Source: Luteibacter flocculans
GTDB lineage: Bacteria; Pseudomonadota; Gammaproteobacteria; Xanthomonadales; Rhodanobacteraceae
Direction: 5' to 3'
Length of the DNA stretch: 64,000 nt
Assembly: GCF_023612255.1 (NCBI RefSeq)
Contig: NZ_CP063231.1
Coordinates: 2,710,001-2,774,000 of the forward strand
Shown: positions 29,847 through 40,688 of the stretch, piece after piece
Layout: each line of letters starts with the position of its first letter
Position numbering within the stretch: the first letter of the stretch is position 1
Position numbers and translations under genes: made by a program
The notes under the pieces: model-generated
Told to the model about the DNA's origin: nothing
The model's database searches: none
What the model saw: only the letters and a program-made list of their open reading frames with translations

Positions 29847-30554
29847 TCAGATCTTGGCGATACCTTCGGGGCGCTTGGCACCCACGAAGTGCTTGGCCCA
29901 GTAGGCCTCGTTGAGGCTATCGACGCGTACGGTCTTGCCGGCCGACGGCGAATGGATGAACTGGCCGTTGTCGATGTAGATGCCGACGTGCGAGACGGCC
30001 TTGCCGCGGGTGCGGAAGAAGACCAGATCACCCGTCTTCATTTCGTTGCGCTTGACCTTGAGGCCGGCGAGGAACTGGCTGGCCGAGTTGGTCGGAAGGT
30101 CGAGGCCGATGCTGTGCATGAACACGTAGCGGACGAAGCCGCTGCAATCGAAACCGGTGGAAGGAGCCCGGCCACCGCGGTGATAACGGATGTCGCGGAG
30201 CTTCATGGCGAAGGCGAGAAGCGCCTCGCGGGCATGGCCATCAACGTGACCAGCGAGTTTGTCGGTGGCGGCGGCGACGAGGCTGTCGTCGTCATCCGCG
30301 TCGGTGTCGGTATCGGCCGTGGCCGCGAGCGGGGCGTTCGAAGCGGCCTTCGGAGCGGCGATCAGCGAGGTGGCGTCGGGAACCGCTGATTGGGCCAGCG
30401 CCGTGGCGGGCGCGAACACCGGAAGATCGGTGAGGAGAAGCGTGGCGGACTGGTCGAGACCTTGTGGAGCCTGGATCGTATCGGCAAAAGCGGGTGTTAC
30501 GGCGGCGGTACAGCAAGTGGCTAACGCGAGAGCGGTCAGTCGCTTTAAATACAT
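29847..30554 (-). CDS. NlpC/P60 family cell-wall hydrolase
   Basis: This is a 235-residue exported cysteine peptidase. It has a signal peptide to about AFA (residue 24), then a low-complexity linker rich in A, T and D (about 50-95), and the NlpC/P60 domain. The catalytic Cys is in FDCSGFV (about 135) and the His in VSHVGIYI (about 187), with a further His in FIHSPS. It most likely cleaves D-gamma-glutamyl-diaminopimelate bonds in peptidoglycan. It is monocistronic. The gap 30555-30800 upstream shows AT-rich spacer and no gene. Confidence 0.92.
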   Translation of the reverse strand: MYLKRLTALALATCCTAAVTPAFADTIQAPQGLDQSATLLLTDLPVFAPATALAQSAVPDATSLIAAPKAASNAPLAATADTDTDADDDDSLVAAATDKLAGHVDGHAREALLAFAMKLRDIRYHRGGRAPSTGFDCSGFVRYVFMHSIGLDLPTNSASQFLAGLKVKRNEMKTGDLVFFRTRGKAVSHVGIYIDNGQFIHSPSAGKTVRVDSLNEAYWAKHFVGAKRPEGIAKI

Positions 30555-30800
30555 GAGCGGAAAGGCCTATTCATCGTGGAGTTAAGCCGCCGTGAAGGTG
30601 AGACGACCGTGAACGAGGGGTGAAGTTACCAAACCGAGTCACCCTTGTTGTTGGCATAAAGTTAAAAACGGCCATTCCTAGGAAACATTCATAGAAGTCG
30701 CAGGAAACTGCGGGCTAGAGGCCGAAAACATGAACAAGCTTAGGTACTTGCCTTCACGAATGTGAGGGCCGATGACCTTGTTCGGAGCGAATGAAAGGCA

Positions 30801-31501
30801 TCACGCCTTGTACGAACGTGCCCCGAAGATCGCACTGCCAATGCGCACCTCGGTACTTCCCTCGGCAATCGCCAGTGCGAAGTCGCCACTCATGCCCATG
30901 GACAGGCGATCGGCCGAATGGCCAGCCTGACGGGCGGTGTCACGCAGGCGATACAGGCTCTGGAAACAGGCCCGTACGCGGCTTTCGTCCTCGGACGCCT
31001 CAGCCAGCGTCATCAGCCCGCGGAGGCGCAGCGAGGAGAACGCCTTCAGTTGATCCAGGAAAGAAAGCAGGTCGTCGGGCGCCAGTCCGTGCTTGGTTTC
31101 CTCGGGCGAGGTCTTGACCTGCACCAGCACGTCCAGGCTGCGGCCTTGCGTCTGCAAGGCCTTGTCCAGAGCGACGGCAAGGTCCAGGCGATCGAGCGAC
31201 TGAACCTCGCTGGCCAAGGCGGCGACCGCCTTGGCCTTGTTGGTCTGCAGGTGGCCGATGACGACCCACGACACGTTCTCGTCGGCGAGTGCCGCGGCTT
31301 TCGCCTGGATCTCCTGCACCTTGTTCTCACCGAAGCGTCGCCAGCCCAGGCCGATGGCTTCACGGACGGTGTCGGCACCGAAAGTCTTGCTTACCGGCAG
31401 CAGAGCAACCTCGGAAGGGTCGCGCCCCGCACGCACGCAAGCATCGGCGACCGACGCCTGCACGATGGCGAAGCGACCCGCTAGCGTGGCCGGGGCGTCG
31501 C

Positions 31502-31505
<4 letters not shown>
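30801..31505 (-). CDS. YggS/PLPBP family pyridoxal-phosphate homeostasis protein
   Basis: The protein has 234 residues. The PLP lysine is in LLPVSKTF (about residue 40). Other YggS hallmarks are RRFGENKVQE, WVVIGHLQTNKAK, VLVQVKTSPEETKHG, GLMTLAE, SMGMSGDFALAI and VRIGSAIFG. It is a PLP-binding protein without known catalysis that keeps vitamin B6 and amino-acid pools balanced. Its ATG overlaps the stop of the M20 peptidase by 4 bp, so the two are co-translated. Confidence 0.95.
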
Positions 31506-32944
<1,439 letters not shown>

Positions 32945-33137
32945 GAGGAAAAGGCTCGTCGGGTCAAAGGCCGATTGTAGCAGCGACGACAGCGACGCCC
33001 CTTTCGATGTGGTCCCCGCCGGTTGCGCCGTCACGGCCGTGCCGCACGTGCTTTCCCTCGGCGCGCCGGTTCGCGGACAACCCGCGGACCCGCAGAGTGA
33101 TCCGGCGTCATTCGACGCATCCTCAAAGGAGACGCTC

Positions 33138-33464
33138 TTGAAACGCTATCTCATTGCCCTGGCCGGGCTGCTGCTCTCGCCGCTCGCTCTCGCTTCGACG
33201 CCGGTGAACATCAATACGGCGGACGCCGCCACGCTCGCGGAGTCGCTCGACGGCGTGGGCCTCGTGAAGGCACAGGCGATCGTCGCGTGGCGCGAGGCGA
33301 ACGGCGCGTTCGAAAACGCCGACCAGCTTGCGCAGGTCAAAGGCATCGGCGCATCGCTGGTGGACCGCAACCGCGATGCGATCCAGGTCGACGGCGGCAA
33401 GACGGTGAAGAAGGCCAAGGCGCCCAAGACCCCGCGCGCCCGCGCCGGTGGCGACGAGGACTGA
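33138..33464 (+). CDS. ComEA-like helix-hairpin-helix protein (TTG start)
   Basis: The protein has 108 residues. A TTG at 33138 lies seven bases after AAAGGAG. No ATG is available in the right place. A signal peptide (KRYLIALAGLLLSPLALAS) is followed by VNINTADAATLAESLDGVGLVKAQAIVAWREANGAF-type helix-hairpin-helix repeats, and the tail is basic (KKAKAPKTPRARA). It is an exported DNA-binding protein of the ComEA type, possibly involved in DNA uptake. It is monocistronic. Confidence 0.88.
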   Translation: MKRYLIALAGLLLSPLALASTPVNINTADAATLAESLDGVGLVKAQAIVAWREANGAFENADQLAQVKGIGASLVDRNRDAIQVDGGKTVKKAKAPKTPRARAGGDED

Positions 33465-33600
33465 CCGCTCGTACCGTCACCGATCCCCTCAAGCGCGTTC
33501 GGCCCCGGCGATCCGCCACCGGCCGCCGAACGCGCTACACTCGCGCCCCATGTCGGGTCGGCACTCGCCCTCCCGTACGTCACAGGGGCTTGATGTCGCA

Positions 33601-34062
33601 ATGATCCTGCCGCGTTACCGCATCGCCGCTTCGGGCATTCCTGGGGCCGGCAAGGGCTTGTTCGTGGACGAGTTCGTGGCCGCCGGGCGCGTCGTAACGG
33701 CGCCCGACCAGATCGATCGCACGCATGGCTGGGACGAGATCCTGGCCACCCCCGCCCTCGCCGCCAACCTGTACTCAGCCGCCCGCTGGTTCGAGGACCG
33801 CTACACGGTCTCCCCGGAGTGGCCGGACGAGTGCTACGTGAACCACAGCTTCGAGCCCACCGGCCTTTGGCACCTCGGCTTCATCTTCGCCGCGAAAGAC
33901 CTCCCGCAAGGCACTGAAATTACGGTGGATTACCGTCATCTCCTCGCCCCTGGGCAGGACGAGAGCTTCCAAGACGCGGCGACTGGTGAGAAAATAACCG
34001 GCTTGTCCTGGCATGAGAGCCTCGCGCAAAGCACCCGCGCCCTGGCCCGCCTGCTCGGCTGA
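33601..34062 (+). CDS. SET domain protein
   Basis: The protein has 153 residues. The fold is visible as GAGKGLFVDEFVAAG at the N terminus and the C-terminal catalytic part YVNHSFEPTGLWH (the NH-S knot motif). FAAKDLPQGTEITVDYRHLL follows, with the Tyr of the methyltransferase site. A bacterial SET protein may methylate lysines; the substrate is unknown. The cysteine-rich post-SET region is absent. A GNAT gene follows 15 bp later. Confidence 0.82.
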   Translation: MILPRYRIAASGIPGAGKGLFVDEFVAAGRVVTAPDQIDRTHGWDEILATPALAANLYSAARWFEDRYTVSPEWPDECYVNHSFEPTGLWHLGFIFAAKDLPQGTEITVDYRHLLAPGQDESFQDAATGEKITGLSWHESLAQSTRALARLLG

Positions 34063-34077
34063 CACCTGGTCACTTCG

Positions 34078-34620
34078 ATGGCAATTGCAGACATTCCCGT
34101 CCTGGAAACGCCGCGCCTGCGGCTCACAGCCCTCACCGAACGCCACTTCGACGATTACGCGGCCATGCTCGCGGACGCCGAGAGCACGCGCTGGATCGGC
34201 GACGGCCAACCGCTCGACCGGATGAACGCGTGGCGTTCCATGGCGATGCTGCTGGGCCACTGGGCGCTGCGTGGCTGCGGCATGTGGGCCATCGAACTGA
34301 AGGACACCGGCGAATTCATCGGCCGCGCCGGCCTGATGAAACCCGAAGGCTGGCCCGACCTGGAACTCGGTTGGATGTTGAAGCCGGAACACCGCCACCA
34401 CGGGTATGCCACCGAAGCCGGCGAAGCGATCCTCGATTTCGCCTGGAACCAACTGCACGCGCAGCGCGTGATCAGCATGGTGCGCATTGGCAACGAAGCG
34501 TCCGACCACGTCGCGGAGCGGCTTGGCGGCGAGCACATCGACAACATCGATTTTCTCGGCGGCGCGACACACCTGTTCGCGTACTACCCGCCACACCGCG
34601 AAGTCCGCCGCGCCGGTTGA
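34078..34620 (+). CDS. GNAT family N-acetyltransferase (RimJ/RimL-like)
   Basis: The protein has 180 residues. It begins IPVLETPRLRLTALTERHFDDYAAM, the usual opening of RimJ-type acetyltransferases. The acetyl-CoA loop is in WMLKPEHRHHGYATEAGEAILDF (about 100-123). ISMVRIGNEASDHVAERLGGEH matches the C-terminal motif B. The substrate is unknown. It is closely spaced after the SET gene, so the two are possibly co-transcribed. Confidence 0.9.
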   Translation: MAIADIPVLETPRLRLTALTERHFDDYAAMLADAESTRWIGDGQPLDRMNAWRSMAMLLGHWALRGCGMWAIELKDTGEFIGRAGLMKPEGWPDLELGWMLKPEHRHHGYATEAGEAILDFAWNQLHAQRVISMVRIGNEASDHVAERLGGEHIDNIDFLGGATHLFAYYPPHREVRRAG

Positions 34621-34642
34621 CCGGCGCGCGTTCGCCCAGGCG

Positions 34643-35551
34643 CTAGAGCGCCGGGGCGAAGTCGGTGCGACGCCGACGCGGATTCACCGCCACCAGACCC
34701 GCCAGCGCCAACAGGCGCGCCGTGCGCATCCACGCCAGCACAACCACCCCTAGCTGTACGATCAGAAAGCCGGCCAGCCACCCGCTGCCCACGGCGGTCG
34801 TATGCCCGCGCCATGACGCAATCGCCACGGCCAGGACCATGCCCACCAGGGTGATCACGCCATAGACGAACAACGTGGCGAACGGTCGCCTCAGCGCAGC
34901 GACAGTACCGCGGCCGAGGGCGCGGAAGGCGGAACGAAGACTGCTGTCCGCCATGAATTGCGCACGCGCCGATTCGACGATCGCCTGGGCTATCACGAAG
35001 ATCAGCAAGGTTACGGCCAGCGCGGCATGCTGGTAGGTATCCGCACGTACGACACTCAAAGCGGCGTCGACCTTGTCATCCGCGAAGGACGACACGCCAT
35101 GCGCGAGCGCGATGAAGATGCCATAGGGAATCAGTGACAGGATCGAGAGCCGAAGCATCCGCCCGTACTCAGCGGCACCGCCTTGCAGCAGGCCGCCGAA
35201 ACCGAGGGCCCGCTGCGCCCGCCCGCTCGCGACCACCATGGCGGCCAGGAACGGTGCCGTCAGCAGGGTGACCAGCGCACCCGCCGCAAAGGCCATGCCT
35301 ATCCAGCCCTTCCCGCCGCGAAACGCTGCCATCACGTCGGCGAACATGAGCCCGTCGAAATGCGTCGCCCACGCGTCGGCATGCACGCTGTGCCCGAGCA
35401 GGTTGTCGAGCAGGCCCCACAGGGGCAAGGCGACGACGAGAGTCGGCAACAGCGTCACAACGATCCACAGGAGCATGAGTCGCCACTGGAGCGCTCCCAC
35501 GGCGGCCGTGCCGAGTGCAGCGAAAGGCGAGCGTCGTTGATGAGCGTTCAT
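34643..35551 (-). CDS. Multi-pass membrane protein of unknown function
   Basis: The protein has 302 residues with about six hydrophobic segments: roughly 25-48, 83-110, 138-155, 175-195, 226-246 and 255-285. The C terminus is basic. I do not recognise the family. Its ATG overlaps the stop of the M1 peptidase by 4 bp, so it is made together with that enzyme. Confidence 0.75.
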   Translation of the reverse strand: MNAHQRRSPFAALGTAAVGALQWRLMLLWIVVTLLPTLVVALPLWGLLDNLLGHSVHADAWATHFDGLMFADVMAAFRGGKGWIGMAFAAGALVTLLTAPFLAAMVVASGRAQRALGFGGLLQGGAAEYGRMLRLSILSLIPYGIFIALAHGVSSFADDKVDAALSVVRADTYQHAALAVTLLIFVIAQAIVESARAQFMADSSLRSAFRALGRGTVAALRRPFATLFVYGVITLVGMVLAVAIASWRGHTTAVGSGWLAGFLIVQLGVVVLAWMRTARLLALAGLVAVNPRRRRTDFAPAL

Positions 35552-37812
35552 AGCGTCCCCAGAACCGAAAAGAGACCTTGCAGCACGGCGGCCAAATCGG
35601 CGGTCCAGCGTTTCGAGGCAGCGTGGTTGGCTTCCACGGTACGGCTGTCGTCGAGCTTGTTGGCATCGAGGTAGATTTTGCGGTCGGGATCGAGCTCGGC
35701 GGAGGCGCCCTTCACCGGCTTGGTGAAGGCGAAGCGCGCCCAGCGACGATCATCGTTCCAGCGAACGGTTTCCACCGAGCCGTCCATGAAGGACACCTTG
35801 AGGGTCTGCGGGACCGACGCGCCATCACGCCAGACCGTGACCGTCGTTTTCCACGGGAATGGCCCTGTGCCGGGCGCCGCATCCGGATGGGCTTTCTTCC
35901 ACGCTTCGCGCTGCTTTTCCACGGCCTTGTCGTTGTCGTCGGACGACACCTCTGTCCGACGACCGTCTTTCATCGACACGCCCGCCAGCGGCAGCACTTC
36001 CTCGCTGACGATGTCGGTCACGCTGTCGTCGATGCGCGCGGTGCCATATACGTATTGATCGAATACCTGCGCCACGATCTCCGGCTTGCCCGAGGACTCG
36101 GCCACGGCTGCCTGAAGGTCGGCGATGGACGGATGGCGGAAATGCCACAGGTCGTAGTAATGACGGAAGGCCTTCTCCATCACCTCCTTGCCGAGGCGTT
36201 CTTCCAGATCGTGCATCGCCGTGGCCGTTCGCGAGTACACGGTGGCGTAGTCGGCACTCGACAGGCGATCCCAGGAGTTCTCGCCGAGCGGGTCCGACGG
36301 CTTGCGCAGGCGAGCGGTCATGCGTTCGAGCATGAAGGACGGCATCGGCGGCTCCACGCCGAAAAATTTCCAGAACGGCGTGGTCATATAGAGCACCTGC
36401 TTGCGCTCGCGCAGCATGCGATCGTCCCAGTACTCGTTCAGACCCTCATCGAGCATCGGTTCCTCGAATTCGTTCGAGGCCAGCAGGCCATAGAAGTAAC
36501 CGTGACCGAATTCGTGGATGGTGACGAAGTCCAGGAGATATTCGTTCGTCGTCTTCGGCTCAACCTCGCGGTAGCTGTCCGCGGTGAAGAAGGTCGGGTA
36601 CTCCATGCCGCCCGCTTCGGCCGCATTGAACGGCGGCACCACGGCCGTGAGCGTCTTGTACGGATAAGGACCAAGCGTCGAGGAGAAATATGCCAGCGAA
36701 TCGATCGACGCCTTCAACACCGGCTTGGCGCTTGCCGCGTACTCGGCGGGATAGAGTACGCGCACCTTGACCCGAGGGCTGCCGGGACCGGTGTACTCGC
36801 CGTCGATCGACTGGTATCCGGGTGCTGCCATCCACGCGAAGTCATGCACGTCGGCCTGCACGAAGTGCCAGGTCAGCTCGCTGCCTTCCGGCGCCGGCTC
36901 GCCCTGTTGCTCGCCGACCGCACCGATGACGTAGTCGCGCGGTGCGGTGATGCGGACGTCGAACTCGCCGAAGTCCGCGTAGAACTCGCTGTTGAAGTGG
37001 AACTCATGCACGTTCCAGCGCGGTTCCGTCGCCCCGCGCTCGCCCGGCAGTTCCAGCACGCCGATCTTCGGGAACCATTGCCCCACGAGGTGGAACGAGC
37101 CCACATAGCCCGTGCGCTCGATGACGCGCGGCAACTGGCTGTGAAAATTCATGTCCAGGGTGACGCTGCCACCTGCGGGTACCGGCTGCGCCAGGTCCAC
37201 GCGCACCACGGTGTGGTCGGTCGCGGGGCCGCCGTCGGGATGCACGTAGTGCCACTTCAACGCAGCGCCGTCCTGCTCGACGTTGCCCAGGTCGATGTAG
37301 CCCCACTCGCCCTTCTTCACTTCGGCGATGCCGCGCGAGCCGCCTTGCGATGCGAGCACGCGGCGCTCGCTGAAGAACGTACTGCCCTCGCTTTCGAACG
37401 CGTTGAGATAGAGATGGAGAAACACAGCCGACACCGGCCGGTCGCTGCGATTGCGCCAGGTCAGTTGTTGCTGGCCGTCCACCGTGTGCTTGGCCGGGTC
37501 AAGGCGCGCCTGGATCCGATAGGACACCACGCGGTCGGACAGCGTGGCTTCGCTGCCGCTACGCGGGCCGCCCCATGCCGTCGGCGCGCTGGGTGTGCGC
37601 ACGAAGCCCGCACGCGGCGAGGCGAAGGGAGTCTCGCCGGCTGCCGCGGGAGATGCGGCCGCGGGAGGTACTGCCGTGGAAGGGGCTGCCGTGGAGGACG
37701 CGGCTGGCGGTGCCGAGGGAGGCGGCGACGCTACCTGCGCCGAGCTGCCGTACGCAAAAAGCAGCGTGCTGGCCGCGACGAAACGAACGATTCTGGCTGC
37801 CTTGCGGCGCAT
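35548..37812 (-). CDS. M1 family zinc metallopeptidase, exported
   Basis: The protein has 754 residues from the ATG at 37812 (GGAGG eight bases upstream). A signal peptide ends near SSAQ and is followed by a low-complexity A/P-rich stretch to about residue 60. The gluzincin site is FVTIHEFGHGYFYGLL (HExxH at about 433), with the third ligand 18 residues later in EPMLDEGLNEYWDD. The exopeptidase GxMEN-type motif is present as GGMEYPT. It is probably a periplasmic aminopeptidase or peptidase. The downstream membrane protein is translationally coupled. Confidence 0.9.
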   Translation of the reverse strand: MRRKAARIVRFVAASTLLFAYGSSAQVASPPPSAPPAASSTAAPSTAVPPAAASPAAAGETPFASPRAGFVRTPSAPTAWGGPRSGSEATLSDRVVSYRIQARLDPAKHTVDGQQQLTWRNRSDRPVSAVFLHLYLNAFESEGSTFFSERRVLASQGGSRGIAEVKKGEWGYIDLGNVEQDGAALKWHYVHPDGGPATDHTVVRVDLAQPVPAGGSVTLDMNFHSQLPRVIERTGYVGSFHLVGQWFPKIGVLELPGERGATEPRWNVHEFHFNSEFYADFGEFDVRITAPRDYVIGAVGEQQGEPAPEGSELTWHFVQADVHDFAWMAAPGYQSIDGEYTGPGSPRVKVRVLYPAEYAASAKPVLKASIDSLAYFSSTLGPYPYKTLTAVVPPFNAAEAGGMEYPTFFTADSYREVEPKTTNEYLLDFVTIHEFGHGYFYGLLASNEFEEPMLDEGLNEYWDDRMLRERKQVLYMTTPFWKFFGVEPPMPSFMLERMTARLRKPSDPLGENSWDRLSSADYATVYSRTATAMHDLEERLGKEVMEKAFRHYYDLWHFRHPSIADLQAAVAESSGKPEIVAQVFDQYVYGTARIDDSVTDIVSEEVLPLAGVSMKDGRRTEVSSDDNDKAVEKQREAWKKAHPDAAPGTGPFPWKTTVTVWRDGASVPQTLKVSFMDGSVETVRWNDDRRWARFAFTKPVKGASAELDPDRKIYLDANKLDDSRTVEANHAASKRWTADLAAVLQGLFSVLGTL

Positions 37813-37915
37813 CGGTGCATCCTCCCCTTGATGCCGATGAGAGTGCGTTGACGTGGCGGCGCGCCGATATAGGCCAAAGGTCACGCTTCCCCGTCACGCC
37901 AGGGCGCGCATGCAT

Positions 37916-38791
37916 TCAGCCGGGGAACGGTCGCTCGCGCATCCACTTGGTGAGGATCCACTTCTCCCCCGAGAGCACGGGTGCCCCACCGTGCAGCGAG
38001 AGCAGATCGAGCGAACCGTCCGGCGCGTTGTATTCGAAATACAGCGCCTGCCCTTGCCGGGGTACGTAGCTGAAGTCGATCCGCGGAAAGATGGTCTCGC
38101 CGCCTGCTTCCACGTCGTTGAGATACATGATCAACGTGGAGACCCGCTGACCGCCGTTGCGAAGATGCGCCTGACTGCCGGGATCGTCCGGTGGGAAGTA
38201 GTCGAAATGCGGAAGGTATTCCGCGGCCGGGCCATAGCGCATGGCTTGCAGTCCTTCGCCGTGTTCCTGATCCAGGTTCATGATCGCCGCGGCACGTGCG
38301 TCGATCCGCGCAATCAGTGGCGTCTCGCCGCGGCCGAAGTTGGCGCCCTCGCTGGTGCGGATGTCCTGCACCACACCGACGCCCGTGCCCGGGTTGACCA
38401 CCTGGGACCGCGCCAGGCGGGTGGTGGCGAGCGCGCGCAAGGCCTCGCATTCGGACGGATCGAGCACGCCATCCAGCACGGCGATCGTGGGGCGTGCCAC
38501 GCGAACCAACACTCTGACCTGGCGATCTCCCGCATCGAGCACATGGCCGGCACGCAGGTGGCTGCGGAAGGTACTTGGTTCCGGTGCGTTCGACGGCGGC
38601 GCCGGGCTGCCGAACAGCGCGTCGGCGATAGCATCGCGCGAGGCGCGCTCGTCGAAGCCGTTCTCCTTCATCGTCGTCAGCAGATCGGGCGCGGCGTATC
38701 CCGCGGCGACGGCCTCGGCAAGCCAGCGATGCCAGTCCGGGGTAACCTTGGTGTGCAGGCGGGATCCCATGGCATGGCCTCTGTCGTTCAT
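37916..38791 (-). CDS. Prolyl 4-hydroxylase-type 2OG-Fe(II) oxygenase
   Basis: The protein has about 291 residues. The C-terminal P4Hc domain has iron ligands in YLPHFDYFPPD (His-x-Asp) and the distal His in LLSLHGGAPVLSGEKWILTKWM, where the Lys binds 2-oxoglutarate. GGQRVSTLIMYLNDVEAGGETIFP is the typical core. The N-terminal part (about 1-60) resembles the short tandem-helix region of bacterial P4H-like proteins. Starts at 38791 (AAGGGAG) or 38809 (GGAG) are both plausible. The gene is divergent from the DUF3224 gene. Confidence 0.87.
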   Translation of the reverse strand: MNDRGHAMGSRLHTKVTPDWHRWLAEAVAAGYAAPDLLTTMKENGFDERASRDAIADALFGSPAPPSNAPEPSTFRSHLRAGHVLDAGDRQVRVLVRVARPTIAVLDGVLDPSECEALRALATTRLARSQVVNPGTGVGVVQDIRTSEGANFGRGETPLIARIDARAAAIMNLDQEHGEGLQAMRYGPAAEYLPHFDYFPPDDPGSQAHLRNGGQRVSTLIMYLNDVEAGGETIFPRIDFSYVPRQGQALYFEYNAPDGSLDLLSLHGGAPVLSGEKWILTKWMRERPFPG

Positions 38792-38901
38792 CGAACTCCC
38801 TTTCGCCATGAGGCTCCGATCGGAAGGAATCCTGCATTCATGGCATCGGAGCGTGCGTGTCGCATTCATCCTAAGTCAGTCCAACGCATAGGGGTACCCC
38901 A

Positions 38902-39306
38902 ATGTCCGATCACCACGCGCACGGTACGTTCGACGTGTCCATCACACCTGCCGGGGCGCCCGACGAGGGCGAGGGTTCCGTGCTCGGTTCGATGGCGCTC
39001 GCCAAGGTGTTCCACGGTGAGTGGGAGGGCACCTCCAAGGGCACGATGCTCACCGCATCCAGCAGCGGCACGCCCGGCTCCGCCGCCTATGTCGCTGTGG
39101 AGCGCTTCTCCGGCACTCTCGGTGGCCGGATCGGCAGCTTCGCCCTGGTGCACCGAGGTGTGATGTCCTCCGCGGGCCGTGAGCTCACGATCAGCATCGT
39201 TCCCGATTCCGGCACAGGACAGTTGCAAGGCATCGCAGGCCGCCTGTCGATCGACATCGCCAAGGACGGCACGCACCATTACGAGCTCGACTACACCCTG
39301 CCTTAA
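38902..39306 (+). CDS. DUF3224 family protein
   Basis: The protein has 134 residues, with no signal peptide. It matches the DUF3224 pattern: GTFDVSITP near the start, KVFHGEWEGTSKGTML, VAVERFSGTLGGRIGSFALVHRG and GTGQLQGIAGRLSI, then HYELDYTLP at the end. This predicts a small beta-barrel of the allene-oxide-cyclase-like type. No function is established. Confidence 0.88.
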   Translation: MSDHHAHGTFDVSITPAGAPDEGEGSVLGSMALAKVFHGEWEGTSKGTMLTASSSGTPGSAAYVAVERFSGTLGGRIGSFALVHRGVMSSAGRELTISIVPDSGTGQLQGIAGRLSIDIAKDGTHHYELDYTLP

Positions 39307-39315
39307 GAACACGCC

Positions 39316-39567
39316 CTAGGCGTCGTCGCTAGAAAGCAGCCAGGCGAGTTTCCTGGCTTTCGGCAGGCGCTTTACCTCGTACTCCGCGCGCGAGGCGGCC
39401 GAACGGTCGGCGAAGGGGCGCGCACCGAGCAGCCTGACTGGCGGATTTGCACGCGTGTACCGAGCGCCCTTCCCCGCCACGTGCGCCGCGTAACGCGCGT
39501 CGAGGTCATTGGTGATCCCGGCGTACCAGGCACCATTGCGGCATTCGATGAGATAGACGCACCACAT
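39316..39567 (-). CDS. GIY-YIG nuclease family protein
   Basis: The protein has 83 residues. The N-terminal [26 protein letters not shown] carries the GIY-YIG-type tyrosines and the catalytic Arg. The rest ([34 protein letters not shown]) with the metal-binding Glu fits the small UPF0213/YhbQ type. It is convergent with the DUF3224 gene. Confidence 0.92.
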   Translation of the reverse strand: MWCVYLIECRNGAWYAGITNDLDARYAAHVAGKGARYTRANPPVRLLGARPFADRSAASRAEYEVKRLPKARKLAWLLSSDDA

Positions 39568-39619
39568 GCGCGAAGTCTAGGCCCTGGCAGCGGCCTCGTC
39601 GCCCTCCTACAGTGTCGGC

Positions 39620-40687
39620 ATGACGCCCACCTACGATCTGGCCGTGAATCTGCCGCTGCGAACCGACGTCGCCGCAGCGCTCGGACACGCCGTTGCCAAG
39701 ACGGCTATCGCCGTGGAAGACCTCGGCTACCCCGATCCGGCCGGCGCGTTGGCAGTGCGCCGATCCATCGCTGGCTGGCTGCGGCGCGTTGGCGGCCACG
39801 GCGCGGTCGACCCGTCACGCATCGCATTGACGCTCGGCGCCCGGCATGCGTTGCGCCTGGCGCTCCTGCAGGCGCGCGCGCCGAACGGCGTGCTGCTTGT
39901 GGAAGACCATACCTACCAGGGCGTGCGTGCGCTCGCCGACGCCATGGGGCTGCGCTGCGTGGATGTGGGCATGGACGGCCAGGGCATGCGCCCCGATGCG
40001 CTTGCCCTGGCAGCGGAGCGCAACGGTGCCACCGTCGTCTACGTCCAGCCCACGCTGCACAACCCCACGACCGCGACCATGCCGTTGTCCCGGCGCATGG
40101 ACATCGCTGCCGTGGCGGAGGCGCTCGGACTCACCCTGATCGAAGGCGACGTGTACGGTCCACTCGCCTGGCATGGCCGCGATGCCGTGCCGCCGTTTGC
40201 GGTGCTGGCGCCCGAGCGCACCCTGCACGCGGGCGGTGTGGGCAAGATCCTCGGGCCGGGGCTACGGGTCGGCTGGCTGCTGCATCCCGATGCACCGACC
40301 TGCGCGCTCACCGCCGTCACGATGCAGTGCGAACATGACGGCATACCTACGCTCTGGCCGTCCATCGTCGGCCGCTGGATGGATGACGGCACGGCAGAGG
40401 CGCTGTTGGAGACCCTGGCCCTGACGATGGCCGAGCGCAACGCGACGGCACGTCGCATCCTTGGCCCTGAGCTGGTGACCCACGGATCGAGCCTGCATGC
40501 CTGGCTACCTTGCGCCGATCCGGTCGCGACGGAGGAACGCCTGCTCGCGCACCGCGTACGCATCGCCGCATCGCGCGGATTCGTGTCTGCCGATCGCCAA
40601 CCCGCGGGCATTCGCCTTGCGCTAGGCGCCGAAGAGGATTCCGCACGGCTGGAAAAGGCGTTGCGGCTCGTGGCGCAGGTACTCTGA
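39620..40687 (+). CDS. PLP-dependent aminotransferase (class I/II, MocR-like core)
   Basis: The protein has 355 residues. It contains DLGYPDPAGALAVRRSIAGWL, TLGARHALRLALLQA, VYVQPTLHNPTTATM, IEGDVYGPLAW and the PLP Lys in VGKILGPGLRVGWLLHPD (about residue 213). The sequence looks like the aminotransferase half of MocR/PdxR regulators, but there is no winged-helix domain in front. The usual SFSK is replaced by GVGK. The substrate is unknown. Confidence 0.85.
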   Translation: MTPTYDLAVNLPLRTDVAAALGHAVAKTAIAVEDLGYPDPAGALAVRRSIAGWLRRVGGHGAVDPSRIALTLGARHALRLALLQARAPNGVLLVEDHTYQGVRALADAMGLRCVDVGMDGQGMRPDALALAAERNGATVVYVQPTLHNPTTATMPLSRRMDIAAVAEALGLTLIEGDVYGPLAWHGRDAVPPFAVLAPERTLHAGGVGKILGPGLRVGWLLHPDAPTCALTAVTMQCEHDGIPTLWPSIVGRWMDDGTAEALLETLALTMAERNATARRILGPELVTHGSSLHAWLPCADPVATEERLLAHRVRIAASRGFVSADRQPAGIRLALGAEEDSARLEKALRLVAQVL

Positions 40688-40688
40688 C

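Noticed and set aside
35578-37851. 757-residue open frame on the plus strand opposite the M1 peptidase gene
   Set aside because: Low-complexity arginine/histidine/glycine composition and no motif; it is the antisense shadow of a high-GC gene that has a clear signal peptide and HExxH site.
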